Assembly: GCA_020853975.1 (NCBI GenBank) | Contig: JADYXW010000039.1 | Location: 1-61,753, forward strand | Reading direction: 5' to 3' | Length of the DNA: 61,753 nt | Source: Phycisphaerales bacterium | GTDB lineage: Bacteria > Planctomycetota > Phycisphaerae > Phycisphaerales > UBA1924 | Shown here: positions 1 to 8,544 of the stretch, piece by piece | Layout of the letters: the number at the start of each line of letters is the position of its first letter | How positions within the stretch are numbered: position 1 is the first letter of the stretch | Translations under genes and position numbers: made by a program | The notes under the pieces: generated by a model | What the model was told of the DNA's origin: nothing | Databases searched by the model: none | The model's input: the letters and a program-made list of their open reading frames with translations, nothing else

Positions 1-3000
1 CTGGGCACGCCCACGTTCATCCGCTCCACCACCGCCTTTCTCTCCCGCCGAAGCACCGCGGCCCCGCTCGATATCGCCGCCGCGTTCGTGAACGACAACC
101 CCGCGCTGTTCGGCGTGCCGTTCCCAGCCGCGAACGACTATCGGTCGCTGCGAAACTACGTCACGCCTTCGCTCGGCGTGCGCCACATCACGCTCCAGCA
201 GCGCCACGGCGGGCAGGACGTCTTCGGCAGCCTCCTCACCGCCAACATCACGACCGACGGCATGCTCGTCAACATCGGCAGTTCGTTCCTCCCCATGCCC
301 GCGGGGCTGACGGGCGCACCGGCGTGCGGCGCGCGAAACGCCATCGCGTCGGCGTGCGACGCGATGGACGACGACCGCCTCGAAGACCTCCTCGCGCTCG
401 TGCCCGAGGCGACGGAGTGCACGACAGACTGGGCCTCGGGGCAGTCGGTGGGCGTGGGGACCGCCGTGGGCGGCATGTTCGTGCAGGCGGTGCTCTACCC
501 GGTGAGCGCGACGGAGATCGTGCAGGCGTGGGACGTGCGCCTGCCCTACCGCGATGCCGACGGCGGGACGCAGTGGCAGTGCATCGTCGCGCACAGCGAC
601 GGCGCGCTGCTGATGAGCCGCAACCTGGTGACGCACTTCTGCCAGCCGGACCCGGTGACGTTCAGAGTGTTCCCGGGCGATTCGCCGGTGCCGGGAACGC
701 CCGGGCTGGCGGCACCGGTTCCTAACGGCAGCACTGTGTGCGGGCAGGATACCGCGACCGATTCAGAATGTGTCATGCGGTGTCTGAATGGGCAAGCCCC
801 CTGTGCCCAGGACCTGGGAGACGGACGAGTGCTGATGACGGTGGCCCCAAATCAGTACTCGTCATGGGGGTGGATCAATGATGGGCAGTTCGAGCACTGC
901 GCCGATTTCAACGGCGGTGCCGTGGTGCAGACGTGTGGGAACAACGCCGCCGTTCGAACGAATGCCGGGATACCTGTGCTCGGTTCCGACTTTCCCAACC
1001 GAGACTTTGCGCCTGGCCTTGACTGGATGAATGTAGAGTCCAAGCGAACCGCGGCGGTCGTTCATGCGTTCGCGGTGGTGAACGAATGGCATGACCGCAT
1101 GATGGCTCTGGGGTTCGACGAGGTCGCTGGCAACTTCCAGCAGGTCAACTCACAGATCGGCGGCGTGACGCAAGGCTTGGGCGGTGATGCACTTGAGATC
1201 ATCGTCGATGGCACTCCTGGCAGCTCCGGCACCGTCAGCCCACTGAGCAGCGGACAAACCGAGGACGGGCACGCGTTCAGGGTTCGGTACGGCGACTCAA
1301 CCAGGATTCCCGCATTCGACAATACGGTGCTCTACCACGAACTCGGTCACGCGCTCTCGCTGCGGCTGCACGCCAACTACTACTTCGGTCATACTGAATC
1401 GAACGGCCTGAGCGAGGGCTGGTCGGACTACCTCGCGGTCGCGCTCACGCACGAACCCGGCGACTCTCCGACCGCGTCGTACCCGGTGTTCGCCTGGGCA
1501 AGCCGCCCAGTGACCGGAGCAGTGTTCAATCACTACTTCTTCGGAACGCGCATCTACCCGTACTCGCCGTCCATGGCGATCAACCCGCTCAAGTACAAGT
1601 ACATAGATTCCGGCTCGACCGCCACGGCATTTCCCGAGCAAGTGCCACGAAACCCTGCGTACACTGTTCCGGTAAGGACAGAACTCCACTTCGTGGGGAC
1701 TGTCTGGGCGATGATGCTGGTTGAGTGCCGAGCCGAACTCGCAGAGGATATCGGGGCCGACGACGCAAACCAGGTTCTCTTGCAACTCGTCATCGACGGC
1801 ATGAAACTCGATCCCGGCTCACCGAAGTTCGTCGATGCCAGAGATGCGATCCTCCAGGCCGACCTGATACGGTTCGGCGGCGTGCATCAGGCGGCCTTGT
1901 GGCGCGGCTTTGCGCAGCGCGGTCTCGGCTTGCTGGCGCGGCCCTCGGCGCAGCCGACGGGGACGAACAACATTACTGCAAGCGAGGCGGTTCCTCCATC
2001 GACGGCCGTCTCGTTCTTCTTTCCCGATGATGTGCCGCCCACCATTGAGACGTGTCGGCCCACCGACATCGAGGTGCTCGTGGTCGCACCTACGGGAATG
2101 CTCTCGCTGGTCACCGCCGACGCAAGGCCGAACCCACAGGCCCTGGGCTTGTTCGGAGGGCCGCTCATGCAAGTGGGACCCGGGCGGTATCAAATCCGCC
2201 TCTCGCCCGCGCCGTGCCGTGACTCGTGGACCATTTGGGTAAAGGCGACCGCAGCGGGGCAGACCGTGCCTAGCCCACAGCACCGTGTCACCGCCGGCCT
2301 CGCGCAGGTCGTATTCGAGGACGATATGGACCCGGAGCCGGTCGTTCTTCCCGGGAACAACAAGTGGGTGGCCTCGCCGCTCCCGCCGGATACCGGCGCG
2401 TGGGAGGCGATGAATCCCAACGGGAGTCAGACGACACCGGCACGCGATGCGACGCCGGGGGCGGGTCAGGTGTGCTGGGTGACAGAGGACAAGGACTGGT
2501 CCGCGCCGACCCCAAGTGTGCTGGATAACGATGTGGACCCGGGCGACGGTGTCGCTTTGAGTACACCTGAGTTTGAACTGCCGCCGGGCGAGACGGCGAT
2601 CATCGAGTACTGGTTGTGGTACTTCGACCGGAACCCGTTGGCCACTGCCAACCAGCCGGGAGCCGAGGAAGTCGAGTGCGTCGTCGAGTGGCTGCGGGGC
2701 GGCGAAGTGCGGGCAAGCTGGGCGATGACGCCCGAGAGTGCGGCATTGCGCTGGCAGCGTCATCGTCTCACAGTTGGAACAAGCGACGGCAGCGGCCCAG
2801 CTAGGATTCGTTTCCGCTTCCAGGATCTCGGGCTCGACAGTGTTGTGGAGGGCGGCATCGACGACGTGATCGTTCGCTGTACGACGGCGTGCGAAGAGTG
2901 CTGCGACGCCGACGTGAACATCGATGGCAACGTGGATCAGGACGATGTCGTTTACCTGATTCAGGTCGTTGGTGGTGGTCCAAACTCATCCGGAATCGAC

Positions 3001-3087
3001 CCAGATTGGAACAAGGACGGCAATGTTGACCAGGACGACGTGCAGGCACTGATCAACTACGTTTCGGAAGGAGCCGGGTGCCCATGA
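1..3087 (+). CDS. Secreted M36 (fungalysin)-like metallopeptidase with C-terminal dockerin-like tail, 5' truncated
   Basis: The reading frame is open to the left edge, so the N-terminus and signal peptide are missing; 1028 residues are visible. The zinc site HELGH is at visible residues 446-450 and the third ligand lies in EGWSDY (Glu472), the arrangement of the M36/fungalysin family. A beta-rich region follows, then two EF-hand-like repeats of the dockerin type (DxNxDGNxDQDDV and DWNKDGNVDQDDV) ending in GAGCP at the stop. By family knowledge it is an extracellular zinc protease. The stop overlaps the ATG of the next gene (ATGA at 3084), so translation is probably coupled. The family call is good; the substrate is unknown. 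Confidence 0.85.
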   Translation: MGTPTFIRSTTAFLSRRSTAAPLDIAAAFVNDNPALFGVPFPAANDYRSLRNYVTPSLGVRHITLQQRHGGQDVFGSLLTANITTDGMLVNIGSSFLPMPAGLTGAPACGARNAIASACDAMDDDRLEDLLALVPEATECTTDWASGQSVGVGTAVGGMFVQAVLYPVSATEIVQAWDVRLPYRDADGGTQWQCIVAHSDGALLMSRNLVTHFCQPDPVTFRVFPGDSPVPGTPGLAAPVPNGSTVCGQDTATDSECVMRCLNGQAPCAQDLGDGRVLMTVAPNQYSSWGWINDGQFEHCADFNGGAVVQTCGNNAAVRTNAGIPVLGSDFPNRDFAPGLDWMNVESKRTAAVVHAFAVVNEWHDRMMALGFDEVAGNFQQVNSQIGGVTQGLGGDALEIIVDGTPGSSGTVSPLSSGQTEDGHAFRVRYGDSTRIPAFDNTVLYHELGHALSLRLHANYYFGHTESNGLSEGWSDYLAVALTHEPGDSPTASYPVFAWASRPVTGAVFNHYFFGTRIYPYSPSMAINPLKYKYIDSGSTATAFPEQVPRNPAYTVPVRTELHFVGTVWAMMLVECRAELAEDIGADDANQVLLQLVIDGMKLDPGSPKFVDARDAILQADLIRFGGVHQAALWRGFAQRGLGLLARPSAQPTGTNNITASEAVPPSTAVSFFFPDDVPPTIETCRPTDIEVLVVAPTGMLSLVTADARPNPQALGLFGGPLMQVGPGRYQIRLSPAPCRDSWTIWVKATAAGQTVPSPQHRVTAGLAQVVFEDDMDPEPVVLPGNNKWVASPLPPDTGAWEAMNPNGSQTTPARDATPGAGQVCWVTEDKDWSAPTPSVLDNDVDPGDGVALSTPEFELPPGETAIIEYWLWYFDRNPLATANQPGAEEVECVVEWLRGGEVRASWAMTPESAALRWQRHRLTVGTSDGSGPARIRFRFQDLGLDSVVEGGIDDVIVRCTTACEECCDADVNIDGNVDQDDVVYLIQVVGGGPNSSGIDPDWNKDGNVDQDDVQALINYVSEGAGCP

Positions 3088-3866
3088 AGTGCACGCACGT
3101 GGCCATGATCGTGGCGATGGCGTTCCAGACGGTGAGTGCCATGGCTCAACCGGAGGACTTTGTTGACCTGGGACGGCGAGACCAAGCGGAAACGATTGTC
3201 GTCCCGGTGCACCTCGACTTCGCTGAGGATGTGTTCTGGGTGCGAGTGTCGTTGCCTGCCGTTGGCGAGCAGGGGGGGCTCGTCGACATTTGGACGAGGT
3301 TTGAGAGTCTTTCAGCGACCGTGTTAGAGTGGCCTCGGGCCGCAATCTTCGACCGCAATGGTTTGGTTGTGTACCGCTTTCTGGGCGGCGGCAGCTGGAA
3401 CCAGGTACACGGCAGCATGGGGCAGACGAGTCCCCGACGGCCGCAGAACATTGTCAATGGCGACCGTGGGGACGACGAGGGATGGTGCCATTTCACCTTT
3501 GACGGGCGGTGGGGGCCGCTCGCGGACGGCGACTATTGGATCGCGATCGGAAACGGGATTGTCGGCTTCGCTGACGGATGGCGGGGCTCTCCTGTCGTCA
3601 ATCAGAATAATCAGGCAGAGCGCGACACTACCCTCTACATCCGCGTCCATCCACCGGAGATTCCGTTCTGCGACCCCGACCTGAACTGGGACGGCAATGC
3701 CGACCAGGACGACGTGGCCTACCTGATCGACCTCATCACCAACCCGTCGCCCATCGACCCCACCAACGTCTGCGGCGCCGACCCCGACTACAACCGCGAC
3801 GGCACCGCCGACATGGACGACGTTCGCACGCTCATCGACGTCATCGCCAGCGGGGAGTGTCCGTGA
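3084..3866 (+). CDS. Secreted protein of unknown function with dockerin-like tail (paralogue A)
   Basis: ATG 3084 lies inside the stop of the preceding peptidase gene (ATGA). A GTG six bases upstream is possible but less likely. The 260-residue product has a signal peptide ending near AMAQ, then PEDFVDLGRR and a beta-rich domain of about 180 residues that I do not recognise. Two EF-hand repeats follow (NWDGNADQDDV and NRDGTADMDDV), with the end at SGECP. The gene at 4015 is a close paralogue: the first 40 mature residues and the whole tail are nearly the same. Gene order suggests secretion together with the M36 peptidase, perhaps as an accessory or substrate-binding protein; that is inference. 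Confidence 0.8.
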   Translation: MKCTHVAMIVAMAFQTVSAMAQPEDFVDLGRRDQAETIVVPVHLDFAEDVFWVRVSLPAVGEQGGLVDIWTRFESLSATVLEWPRAAIFDRNGLVVYRFLGGGSWNQVHGSMGQTSPRRPQNIVNGDRGDDEGWCHFTFDGRWGPLADGDYWIAIGNGIVGFADGWRGSPVVNQNNQAERDTTLYIRVHPPEIPFCDPDLNWDGNADQDDVAYLIDLITNPSPIDPTNVCGADPDYNRDGTADMDDVRTLIDVIASGECP

Positions 3867-4018
3867 ACAGGCTACTCCTGCGATTGCCGTCTGCCGCGAT
3901 CGTCGCGGGGAGTTCCCTCCCTCAGTGCGCCGACCCGGATTTCAACCGCGACGGGAACGTGGACCAGGACGATGTCGCGGCGTTGATCAACTACAACGCC
4001 GGAGCGGGGTGCCCATGA
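3863..4018 (+). CDS. 51-residue mini-ORF: signal-like start fused to a half dockerin (duplication remnant)
   Basis: GTG 3863 overlaps the stop of the preceding gene (GTGA), and its own stop overlaps the next ATG (ATGA at 4015). The product has a short basic and hydrophobic start (about 20 residues) followed directly by only the second EF-hand repeat (DPDFNRDGNVDQDDV) and GAGCP. Its last 30 residues match the tail of the M36 gene at 2998-3087, including the bases up to the next ATGA. The simplest reading is that a tandem duplication copied the end of the peptidase gene together with the following paralogue. It may still be translated and so keep the coupling chain intact. No function can be assigned. 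Confidence 0.6.
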   Translation: MNRLLLRLPSAAIVAGSSLPQCADPDFNRDGNVDQDDVAALINYNAGAGCP

Positions 4019-4785
4019 AATCCCTCATTCATGCCGGTCTGCTTTTGCTCGCACTCTCGTCATCTGCGGCAAATGCCCAGCCCGAGGACTTCATCGACCT
4101 CGGCCGGCGCGTGGCACAAGAGACGATCGTGGTGCCGATCCACCTTGACTTCGCGGAGGATGTGCAGTGGGTGAGGATCGAACTTCCAACGCTGACCGCG
4201 GAAGCCGGATTCGTTGATATCTGGACCCGCGTCGAGGAATGGACTCCGCTTGCCCTGCTGTGGCCACGCGCCGCCTGCTACGACAACAGCGGCAGGGTCA
4301 TTCGAGGTCTCCACAGCGGGAGTTTCAATCAAGTGGTCGGTAGCTTTGGCCAGGTGAGTCCCCGTCGTCCCCCGAACGTTTTGGACGACGAAGTCGTCGA
4401 CTGTCTCACGCCGTTTCAGGGGCAGCTTGCCGGGCTGAACGAGGGAGTCTACTGGTTTGCAATCGCCAACGGTGTCGTTGGGTTCAACGACGATTGGGAT
4501 GTGCGCGCGTACGTCGGACCAACACTGCAGCGTCAGCGAGACACCACCCTTTACATCCGCGTCCATCCACCGGAGATTCCGTTCTGCGACCCCGACCTGA
4601 ACTGGGACGGCAACGCCGACCAGGACGACGTGGCCTACCTGTTCGACCTCATCACGAACCCGTCGCCGATTGACCCCACCAACGTCTGCGGCGCCGACCC
4701 GGACTACAACCGCGACGGCACCGCCGACATGGACGACGTTCGCACGCTCATCGACGTCATCGCCAGCGGGGAGTGCCCGGAGTGA
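4015..4785 (+). CDS. Secreted protein of unknown function with dockerin-like tail (paralogue B)
   Basis: ATG 4015 overlaps the stop of the mini-ORF (ATGA). An upstream start at 3925 would read through the dockerin remnant and is rejected. The 256-residue product has a signal peptide ending near ANAQ, then PEDFIDLGRR and the same unrecognised beta-rich domain as the gene at 3084. Its tail has EF-hand repeats NWDGNADQDDV and NRDGTADMDDV, and ends in GECPE, one residue longer than the usual Cys-Pro end. The middle (about residues 70-170) has diverged much more than the ends. It converges on argS with a 33-base gap in which no terminator is visible. Confidence 0.8.
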   Translation: MKSLIHAGLLLLALSSSAANAQPEDFIDLGRRVAQETIVVPIHLDFAEDVQWVRIELPTLTAEAGFVDIWTRVEEWTPLALLWPRAACYDNSGRVIRGLHSGSFNQVVGSFGQVSPRRPPNVLDDEVVDCLTPFQGQLAGLNEGVYWFAIANGVVGFNDDWDVRAYVGPTLQRQRDTTLYIRVHPPEIPFCDPDLNWDGNADQDDVAYLFDLITNPSPIDPTNVCGADPDYNRDGTADMDDVRTLIDVIASGECPE

Positions 4786-4818
4786 GGCCGCACCGTTGAC
4801 GAAAACGGGCTGGCGGGC

Positions 4819-6714
4819 CTACATCCGCTCGATCGTCGGGATGCCCAGCACGCCCAGCCCGTCCGCGAGCACCCTCGCCGTCAGGGCGCACGCGCGCAGG
4901 CGCGAGTCCCTCGCCCCCGGCTCGGCGGCGAGCACGGGGCAGCGGTCAAAGAACACGCTGAACGCCCCCGCCAGGTCGTACAGATACTGGCACAGGCGGT
5001 GCGGCTCCAGCGCCTCCGCGACGCCCGCGACCGCGCCGGGGTACCGCAGCAGCGCCAGCGCGAGCTGCTTCTCCGCCGGCTCGGTCGCGGAGAAGGGTGC
5101 GGCCTTCCACGCCTCGCCCATGCCGCGCTCCGCCGCCTTGCGGAGGATGCTCCGCGTGCGGACGTAGGCGTAGAGCAGGTATGGGCCGGTGTTGCCCTCA
5201 AAGGCGAGCATGCGGTCGAAGGAGAAGAGGTAGTCCTTGGTGCGGTCGGTGGAGAGGTCGCCGTACTTGAGGGCCGCGATGCCGACGGCCCGCGCGATCT
5301 CGCGGGCCTCGGCGTCTTCGAGGGTCTCACCCCGCTGAGTAGCGGCGGCCTTCAGGGCCTGCTCGGCGCGGCCGAAGGTCTCCGCCAGCAGGTCCGCGAG
5401 CCGCACGGTGTCGCCCGAGCGGGTCTTGAATGGCCGGCCGTCCTCGCCCAGCACGGCGCCGAACGCGGCGTGCTCCATGTGCGCGGGGGTGCCCGTCTCC
5501 TTGCGGATGGAGTACCCGGCACGGATGCTGGCGGCGAAGACCTGCCTCAGGTGCAGGTTCTGACGAGCGTCGATGACGTAGATGAGCCGGGCGCCCCCGA
5601 GCTTCTGCACGCGGCGGCGGATAGCGCAGACGTCGGTGGTCGCGTAGAGGAACCCGCCGTCGGTCTTGCGGATGATGCAGGGTTCCTTGATGGGCTTCCA
5701 CAGGGGCTGGCCGTCGGGGCCGGCCGGGGGCTCGTCCACGCGGATGATAACGGCACCCTGGTCGTGGACGGCGATGCCCCGGTCCAGCACGTCCTGCACC
5801 ATGGGGGCGAGCTCGTCGGCGTAGGTGGACTCGCCCGCGGTGTGCTCGTCGGTGACGTTGACCGCGAGGGTCTTGCACACATCCACGCAGGTCTGCATCG
5901 TGACCTGGTAGATGCGCTGCCACACGGCGTAGGTCGCGGGATCCTTCTTCTGGAGGTTGATCAGCGTCTGGCGGGCGAGGGTGAAGGCCTCCGTCGCGCC
6001 CGCCACCTGCTCGCCCAGCTCGGCCTCGGCCTTGGGCCCCAGCCCGAAGCGCCGGACGGCCTCGAGCCCCGCTAGGTCGCGCTGGCACTCGGCCTGAGCC
6101 GCGACGTAGGCCCGGTCGAGTTCGTCAAGGGTGAGGGTCTCGAGGCGTGTGCGTCCCTGGGCGATCTCTCGCATCAGGCGGCCCGTGACCATCGCGATGT
6201 TGAGGCCCCAGTCGCCCACGTGGTTCTGGCGGACGACGGTGTGGCCCAGGCGCTCGAACGTGCGGGCGATGGCGTCGCCGATGATGGGGCTGCGGAGGTG
6301 GCCCACGTGCATCTGCTTCGCAAGGTTGACGCCCATGAGGTCCACGACGATGGTCGTTGGGGGCTGCGCAGGCTCGATGCCCAGCGATGGGGAGTCGAGT
6401 GCCGCCAGCATGGAGGCGAGGGCCTGAGGCCGGAGGCGGATGTTGATGAAACCCGGGCCGGCGATGGACGCGGCGGTGAGGGGCTCGATGAGGTCGCCGG
6501 CATCGACCCTGGCCACCAGCGCCAGCGCCGCGTCGCGGGGCTTCAGGCCCAGGCGCTTGGCCAGGCCCATGGCGGCGTTGGACTGAAAGTCGCCGTGCTC
6601 CGGGTTCTTGCAGGGCGCGATGAGCGGATCGGCATCCGGCGCATCCGGGAACGCGGCGCGGATGGCGGCGGTGAAGCGCTGGCTGAGTTCGACGAGCGGG
6701 TCGCGGGAGGGCAT
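4819..6714 (-). CDS. argS: Arginyl-tRNA synthetase
   Basis: Charges tRNA-Arg in the cytoplasm. The 631-residue length is slightly above the usual 550-590. It has the N-terminal additional domain, the class I HIGH-type signature HVGHLRSPIIGDAIAR near residue 140, the family motif LGEDGRPFKTRSGDTVRL, and the C-terminal anticodon-binding (DALR) domain beginning near TGPYLLYAYVRTRSI. A canonical KMSKS motif is lacking, as in most ArgRS. The start ATG at 6714 is supported by a TATCAT hexamer seven bases upstream with no ribosome site, so the mRNA is probably leaderless. Confidence 0.97.
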   Translation of the reverse strand: MPSRDPLVELSQRFTAAIRAAFPDAPDADPLIAPCKNPEHGDFQSNAAMGLAKRLGLKPRDAALALVARVDAGDLIEPLTAASIAGPGFINIRLRPQALASMLAALDSPSLGIEPAQPPTTIVVDLMGVNLAKQMHVGHLRSPIIGDAIARTFERLGHTVVRQNHVGDWGLNIAMVTGRLMREIAQGRTRLETLTLDELDRAYVAAQAECQRDLAGLEAVRRFGLGPKAEAELGEQVAGATEAFTLARQTLINLQKKDPATYAVWQRIYQVTMQTCVDVCKTLAVNVTDEHTAGESTYADELAPMVQDVLDRGIAVHDQGAVIIRVDEPPAGPDGQPLWKPIKEPCIIRKTDGGFLYATTDVCAIRRRVQKLGGARLIYVIDARQNLHLRQVFAASIRAGYSIRKETGTPAHMEHAAFGAVLGEDGRPFKTRSGDTVRLADLLAETFGRAEQALKAAATQRGETLEDAEAREIARAVGIAALKYGDLSTDRTKDYLFSFDRMLAFEGNTGPYLLYAYVRTRSILRKAAERGMGEAWKAAPFSATEPAEKQLALALLRYPGAVAGVAEALEPHRLCQYLYDLAGAFSVFFDRCPVLAAEPGARDSRLRACALTARVLADGLGVLGIPTIERM

Positions 6715-6721
6715 GGCGTTG

Positions 6722-6727
6722 ATGATA
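6722..6727 (-). promoter_or_regulatory. Predicted -10 box of leaderless argS transcript
   Basis: TATCAT on the minus strand, seven bases before the argS ATG, with no purine-rich ribosome site between them. Transcription starting about 6-7 bases after the box would begin at or next to the start codon. Confidence 0.5.
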
Positions 6728-6759
6728 GGGACGACGGGCCGGTCCCCAACCCATGCGGG

Positions 6760-8004
6760 TCACGCTACGGGCGGCTTGAGCGGTGCGGGACCGAGCGTGG
6801 CGATGGTGGTGCGGCCCATGGAGCGGCGCGCGAGGTAGGCGTTGACCTGGTCGAGGGTCACGCGGTCGATGGTGTCGGAGACCTCGCGGAGCGAGCGCGG
6901 GCGGCCGAGCCGGCGCATGTCGGAGGCAAGGGCGCCCGCGCGGGCGGCGGTGGACTCGCCGCCGAACACCACGCTGCTCTTGAGACCGACCTTGGCGCGG
7001 TCGAATTCATCGGGGGTGACGGCGCCCGGGCCGCTCATGATGCGGCGCAGCTCGGCGTGGAGCACGTCGAGGGATTCCTGGGCGCGCTCGGGCGTGGTGC
7101 CGACGTAGGAGGAGACCACGCCGTAGTCCCGGTCTCCCCGGTAGGAGGCCGAGACGGAGTAGCACAGGCCCCGCTTCTCTCGCACCTCGGAAAAGAGGCG
7201 GCCCGACATGCCACCGGAGAGCACCGAGACGACGAACCGCTCCAGCACGGAGTCGGGGTGGCCCTCGGGCGGTGCTTCGTGGGCGAGCAGGACCTGCACC
7301 TGGCTGGTCTGCTCGGTCTCGTGGTGATAGCCCCCCGCTGGCAGGGGCCCGATGACCGGCTCGGGGTATTCGCCGGTCCAGGTCGCGAGGAGGCGCGAGA
7401 AGGTCTCTCGCACCTGGGCGGGGTCGACCGCGCCGGCGACCGAGATGATGGAACGGACCGGGCGTGCCCTGGCGAACCAGCCCCCCACCAGGTCCTCACG
7501 CTCGAGGGCCTCGAGCCCCTCGCGGGTGCCCAGGCCCGAACGGTTGAGCGGGGAGGGAAGGTGCGATGCCCGCAGCAGGAGGCCGGCCCGCTCTTGCGGC
7601 TCGTCCTTGAGCGCGGCGATGGCCTGCAGCGCCAGGTCCCGGGAGGGGTCGATCGCGTCGTAGTCCATGCGGGGGCGAAGTGCCATCTCGGCGAGGAGCG
7701 AGGCGGCTGGGGCGAAGCGGTCCCCGAGCATGGTGGAACCGAGCCTGAAGGTCAGCGCGCCGACCTCGGTAGCGCGGGAAGCGCCTATGGCGTCGAAGGC
7801 CTCAACCTGCGCGCGGGAATCGAGCGAGCCGGCGCCGCGGAGCAGCAGTTCCGCGAACATGGCGGACATGCCGAGCCTGGCCTCGGGGTCCATGGCGTAT
7901 CCGGCCGGCACGAGCCACGTGATGGACGCGGATCGCACACCGGCGATGCGTTCGATGACGAGCGAGGCGCCGCAGTCGAGCGTGTGCGTGGTCAGATCGG
8001 ACAT
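6760..8004 (-). CDS. M16 peptidase-family protein lacking the zinc site (inactive homologue)
   Basis: The 414-residue protein has the two-half M16B fold, with the C-terminal signature SGRLFSEVREKRGLCYSV. At the place of the catalytic HxxEH, after the strand SITWLVPAGYAMDPE, it has AMFAE (residues 48-52), so both metal-binding His residues and the Glu are gone. Such subunits normally pair with an active M16 partner, as the alpha subunit does in mitochondrial processing peptidase; no partner is in this window. The start at 8004 (MSDLTT) is chosen over the 65-residue upstream extension, which is Arg-rich and unlike the family. A TACACT box sits nine bases upstream. Confidence 0.85.
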   Translation of the reverse strand: MSDLTTHTLDCGASLVIERIAGVRSASITWLVPAGYAMDPEARLGMSAMFAELLLRGAGSLDSRAQVEAFDAIGASRATEVGALTFRLGSTMLGDRFAPAASLLAEMALRPRMDYDAIDPSRDLALQAIAALKDEPQERAGLLLRASHLPSPLNRSGLGTREGLEALEREDLVGGWFARARPVRSIISVAGAVDPAQVRETFSRLLATWTGEYPEPVIGPLPAGGYHHETEQTSQVQVLLAHEAPPEGHPDSVLERFVVSVLSGGMSGRLFSEVREKRGLCYSVSASYRGDRDYGVVSSYVGTTPERAQESLDVLHAELRRIMSGPGAVTPDEFDRAKVGLKSSVVFGGESTAARAGALASDMRRLGRPRSLREVSDTIDRVTLDQVNAYLARRSMGRTTIATLGPAPLKPPVA

Positions 8005-8107
8005 GGCGGGGTGAGTGTACCTCGCGCGGCGCGCGCAGCGCTTGATCGCGCGCACCCGAGTTCTCCACATTTTTCTTCCATCCTCAAGCACGGGGGGCAT
8101 GACTTCC

Positions 8108-8113
8108 GATAAT
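8108..8113 (+). promoter_or_regulatory. Possible -10 box for the twin Ala/Lys peptides
   Basis: GATAAT matches the sigma-70 -10 consensus in five of six positions and lies 78 bases before the first peptide ATG. No good -35 hexamer is found 16-18 bases upstream (CAAGCA), so the call is weak. Confidence 0.35.
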
Positions 8114-8191
8114 CTGAACATCCATGGGAGCGGCGTCGAGCGCACAGTGCGCGAGACCGACCGCGGCCCGACTCGTTGAAGGAGACTGTTC

Positions 8192-8242
8192 ATGGCCAAG
8201 AAGGCGAAGAAGAAGGCGAAGAAGAAGGCGAAGAAGAAGTAA
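8192..8242 (+). CDS. 16-residue Ala/Lys peptide (copy 1)
   Basis: The product is MAKKAKKKAKKKAKKK, ending at TAA. A strong ribosome site (GAAGGAG, 8178-8184) sits seven bases before the ATG. The peptide is made only of Met, Ala and Lys and resembles the lysine-rich tails of histone H1-like and other nucleoid proteins; binding to DNA or RNA is inferred from charge alone. A second copy follows 50 bases later with its own ribosome site, which argues against a chance ORF. It is too short for standard gene callers. Confidence 0.6.
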   Translation: MAKKAKKKAKKKAKKK

Positions 8243-8292
8243 CCGCTTCGACCATCGTTCTCTGAACAGCAACCCTCACAAAGGAGCCAAAA

Positions 8293-8343
8293 ATGGCCAA
8301 GAAAGCCAAGAAGAAGGCGAAGAAGAAGTCCAAGAAGAAGTGA
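8293..8343 (+). CDS. 16-residue Ala/Lys peptide (copy 2)
   Basis: The product is MAKKAKKKAKKKSKKK, ending at TGA: one Ala-to-Ser change from copy 1 plus synonymous differences (AAA for AAG, GCC for GCG). Its ribosome site (AAGGAG, 8281-8286) has ideal spacing. The repeat of ORF plus ribosome site, and the separately varied codons, suggest both copies are selected as coding units. Most likely co-transcribed with copy 1 and ended by the hairpins downstream. Function unknown; a nucleic-acid-compacting role is speculation. Confidence 0.6.
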   Translation: MAKKAKKKAKKKSKKK

Positions 8344-8345
8344 CG

Positions 8346-8366
8346 ACGCGGCGCTGATCGCCGCGT
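8346..8366 (+). other. Perfect 8-bp hairpin just after the second Ala/Lys peptide
   Basis: ACGCGGCG, loop CTGAT, CGCCGCGT. It starts two bases after the TGA stop. There is no T-tract, so it is more likely a 3' protective hairpin than a terminator. Confidence 0.45.
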
Positions 8367-8503
8367 GAGAGAGGAGCGCTGTGCGGGCCCAAAGCCCCGG
8401 CGGATCCGTGGGGCTGTTCGCCCCGGCAAGGCTCCTCAGGCACGCGACTCATCAGCGCCGACCCGTGGCCCGGCGCACCAGAACGTGTGTGCCGAAGGCC
8501 GCG

Positions 8504-8521
8504 ACGGGCCCTTGGGCCCGT
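8504..8521. other. 18-base perfect palindrome
   Basis: ACGGGCCC-TT-GGGCCCGT is an almost loop-free inverted repeat between the Ala/Lys peptides and the terminator at 8545. It could fold as a hairpin in the peptide transcript or be a protein-binding site. The 8367-8544 stretch otherwise holds nothing recognised as coding. Confidence 0.4.
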
Positions 8522-8544
8522 TCACAACTGACAGGTACTCGACG

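Noticed and set aside
6220..8112. A 630-codon plus-strand frame over argS and the M16 gene
   Set aside because: Antisense to two clear family members, low-complexity Gly/Val/Arg-rich product, no ribosome site.
8124..8357. A plus-strand frame with 13 consecutive Arg
   Set aside because: It is only the shifted reading of the AAG-rich Ala/Lys peptide; the MAKK frame has the ribosome sites.
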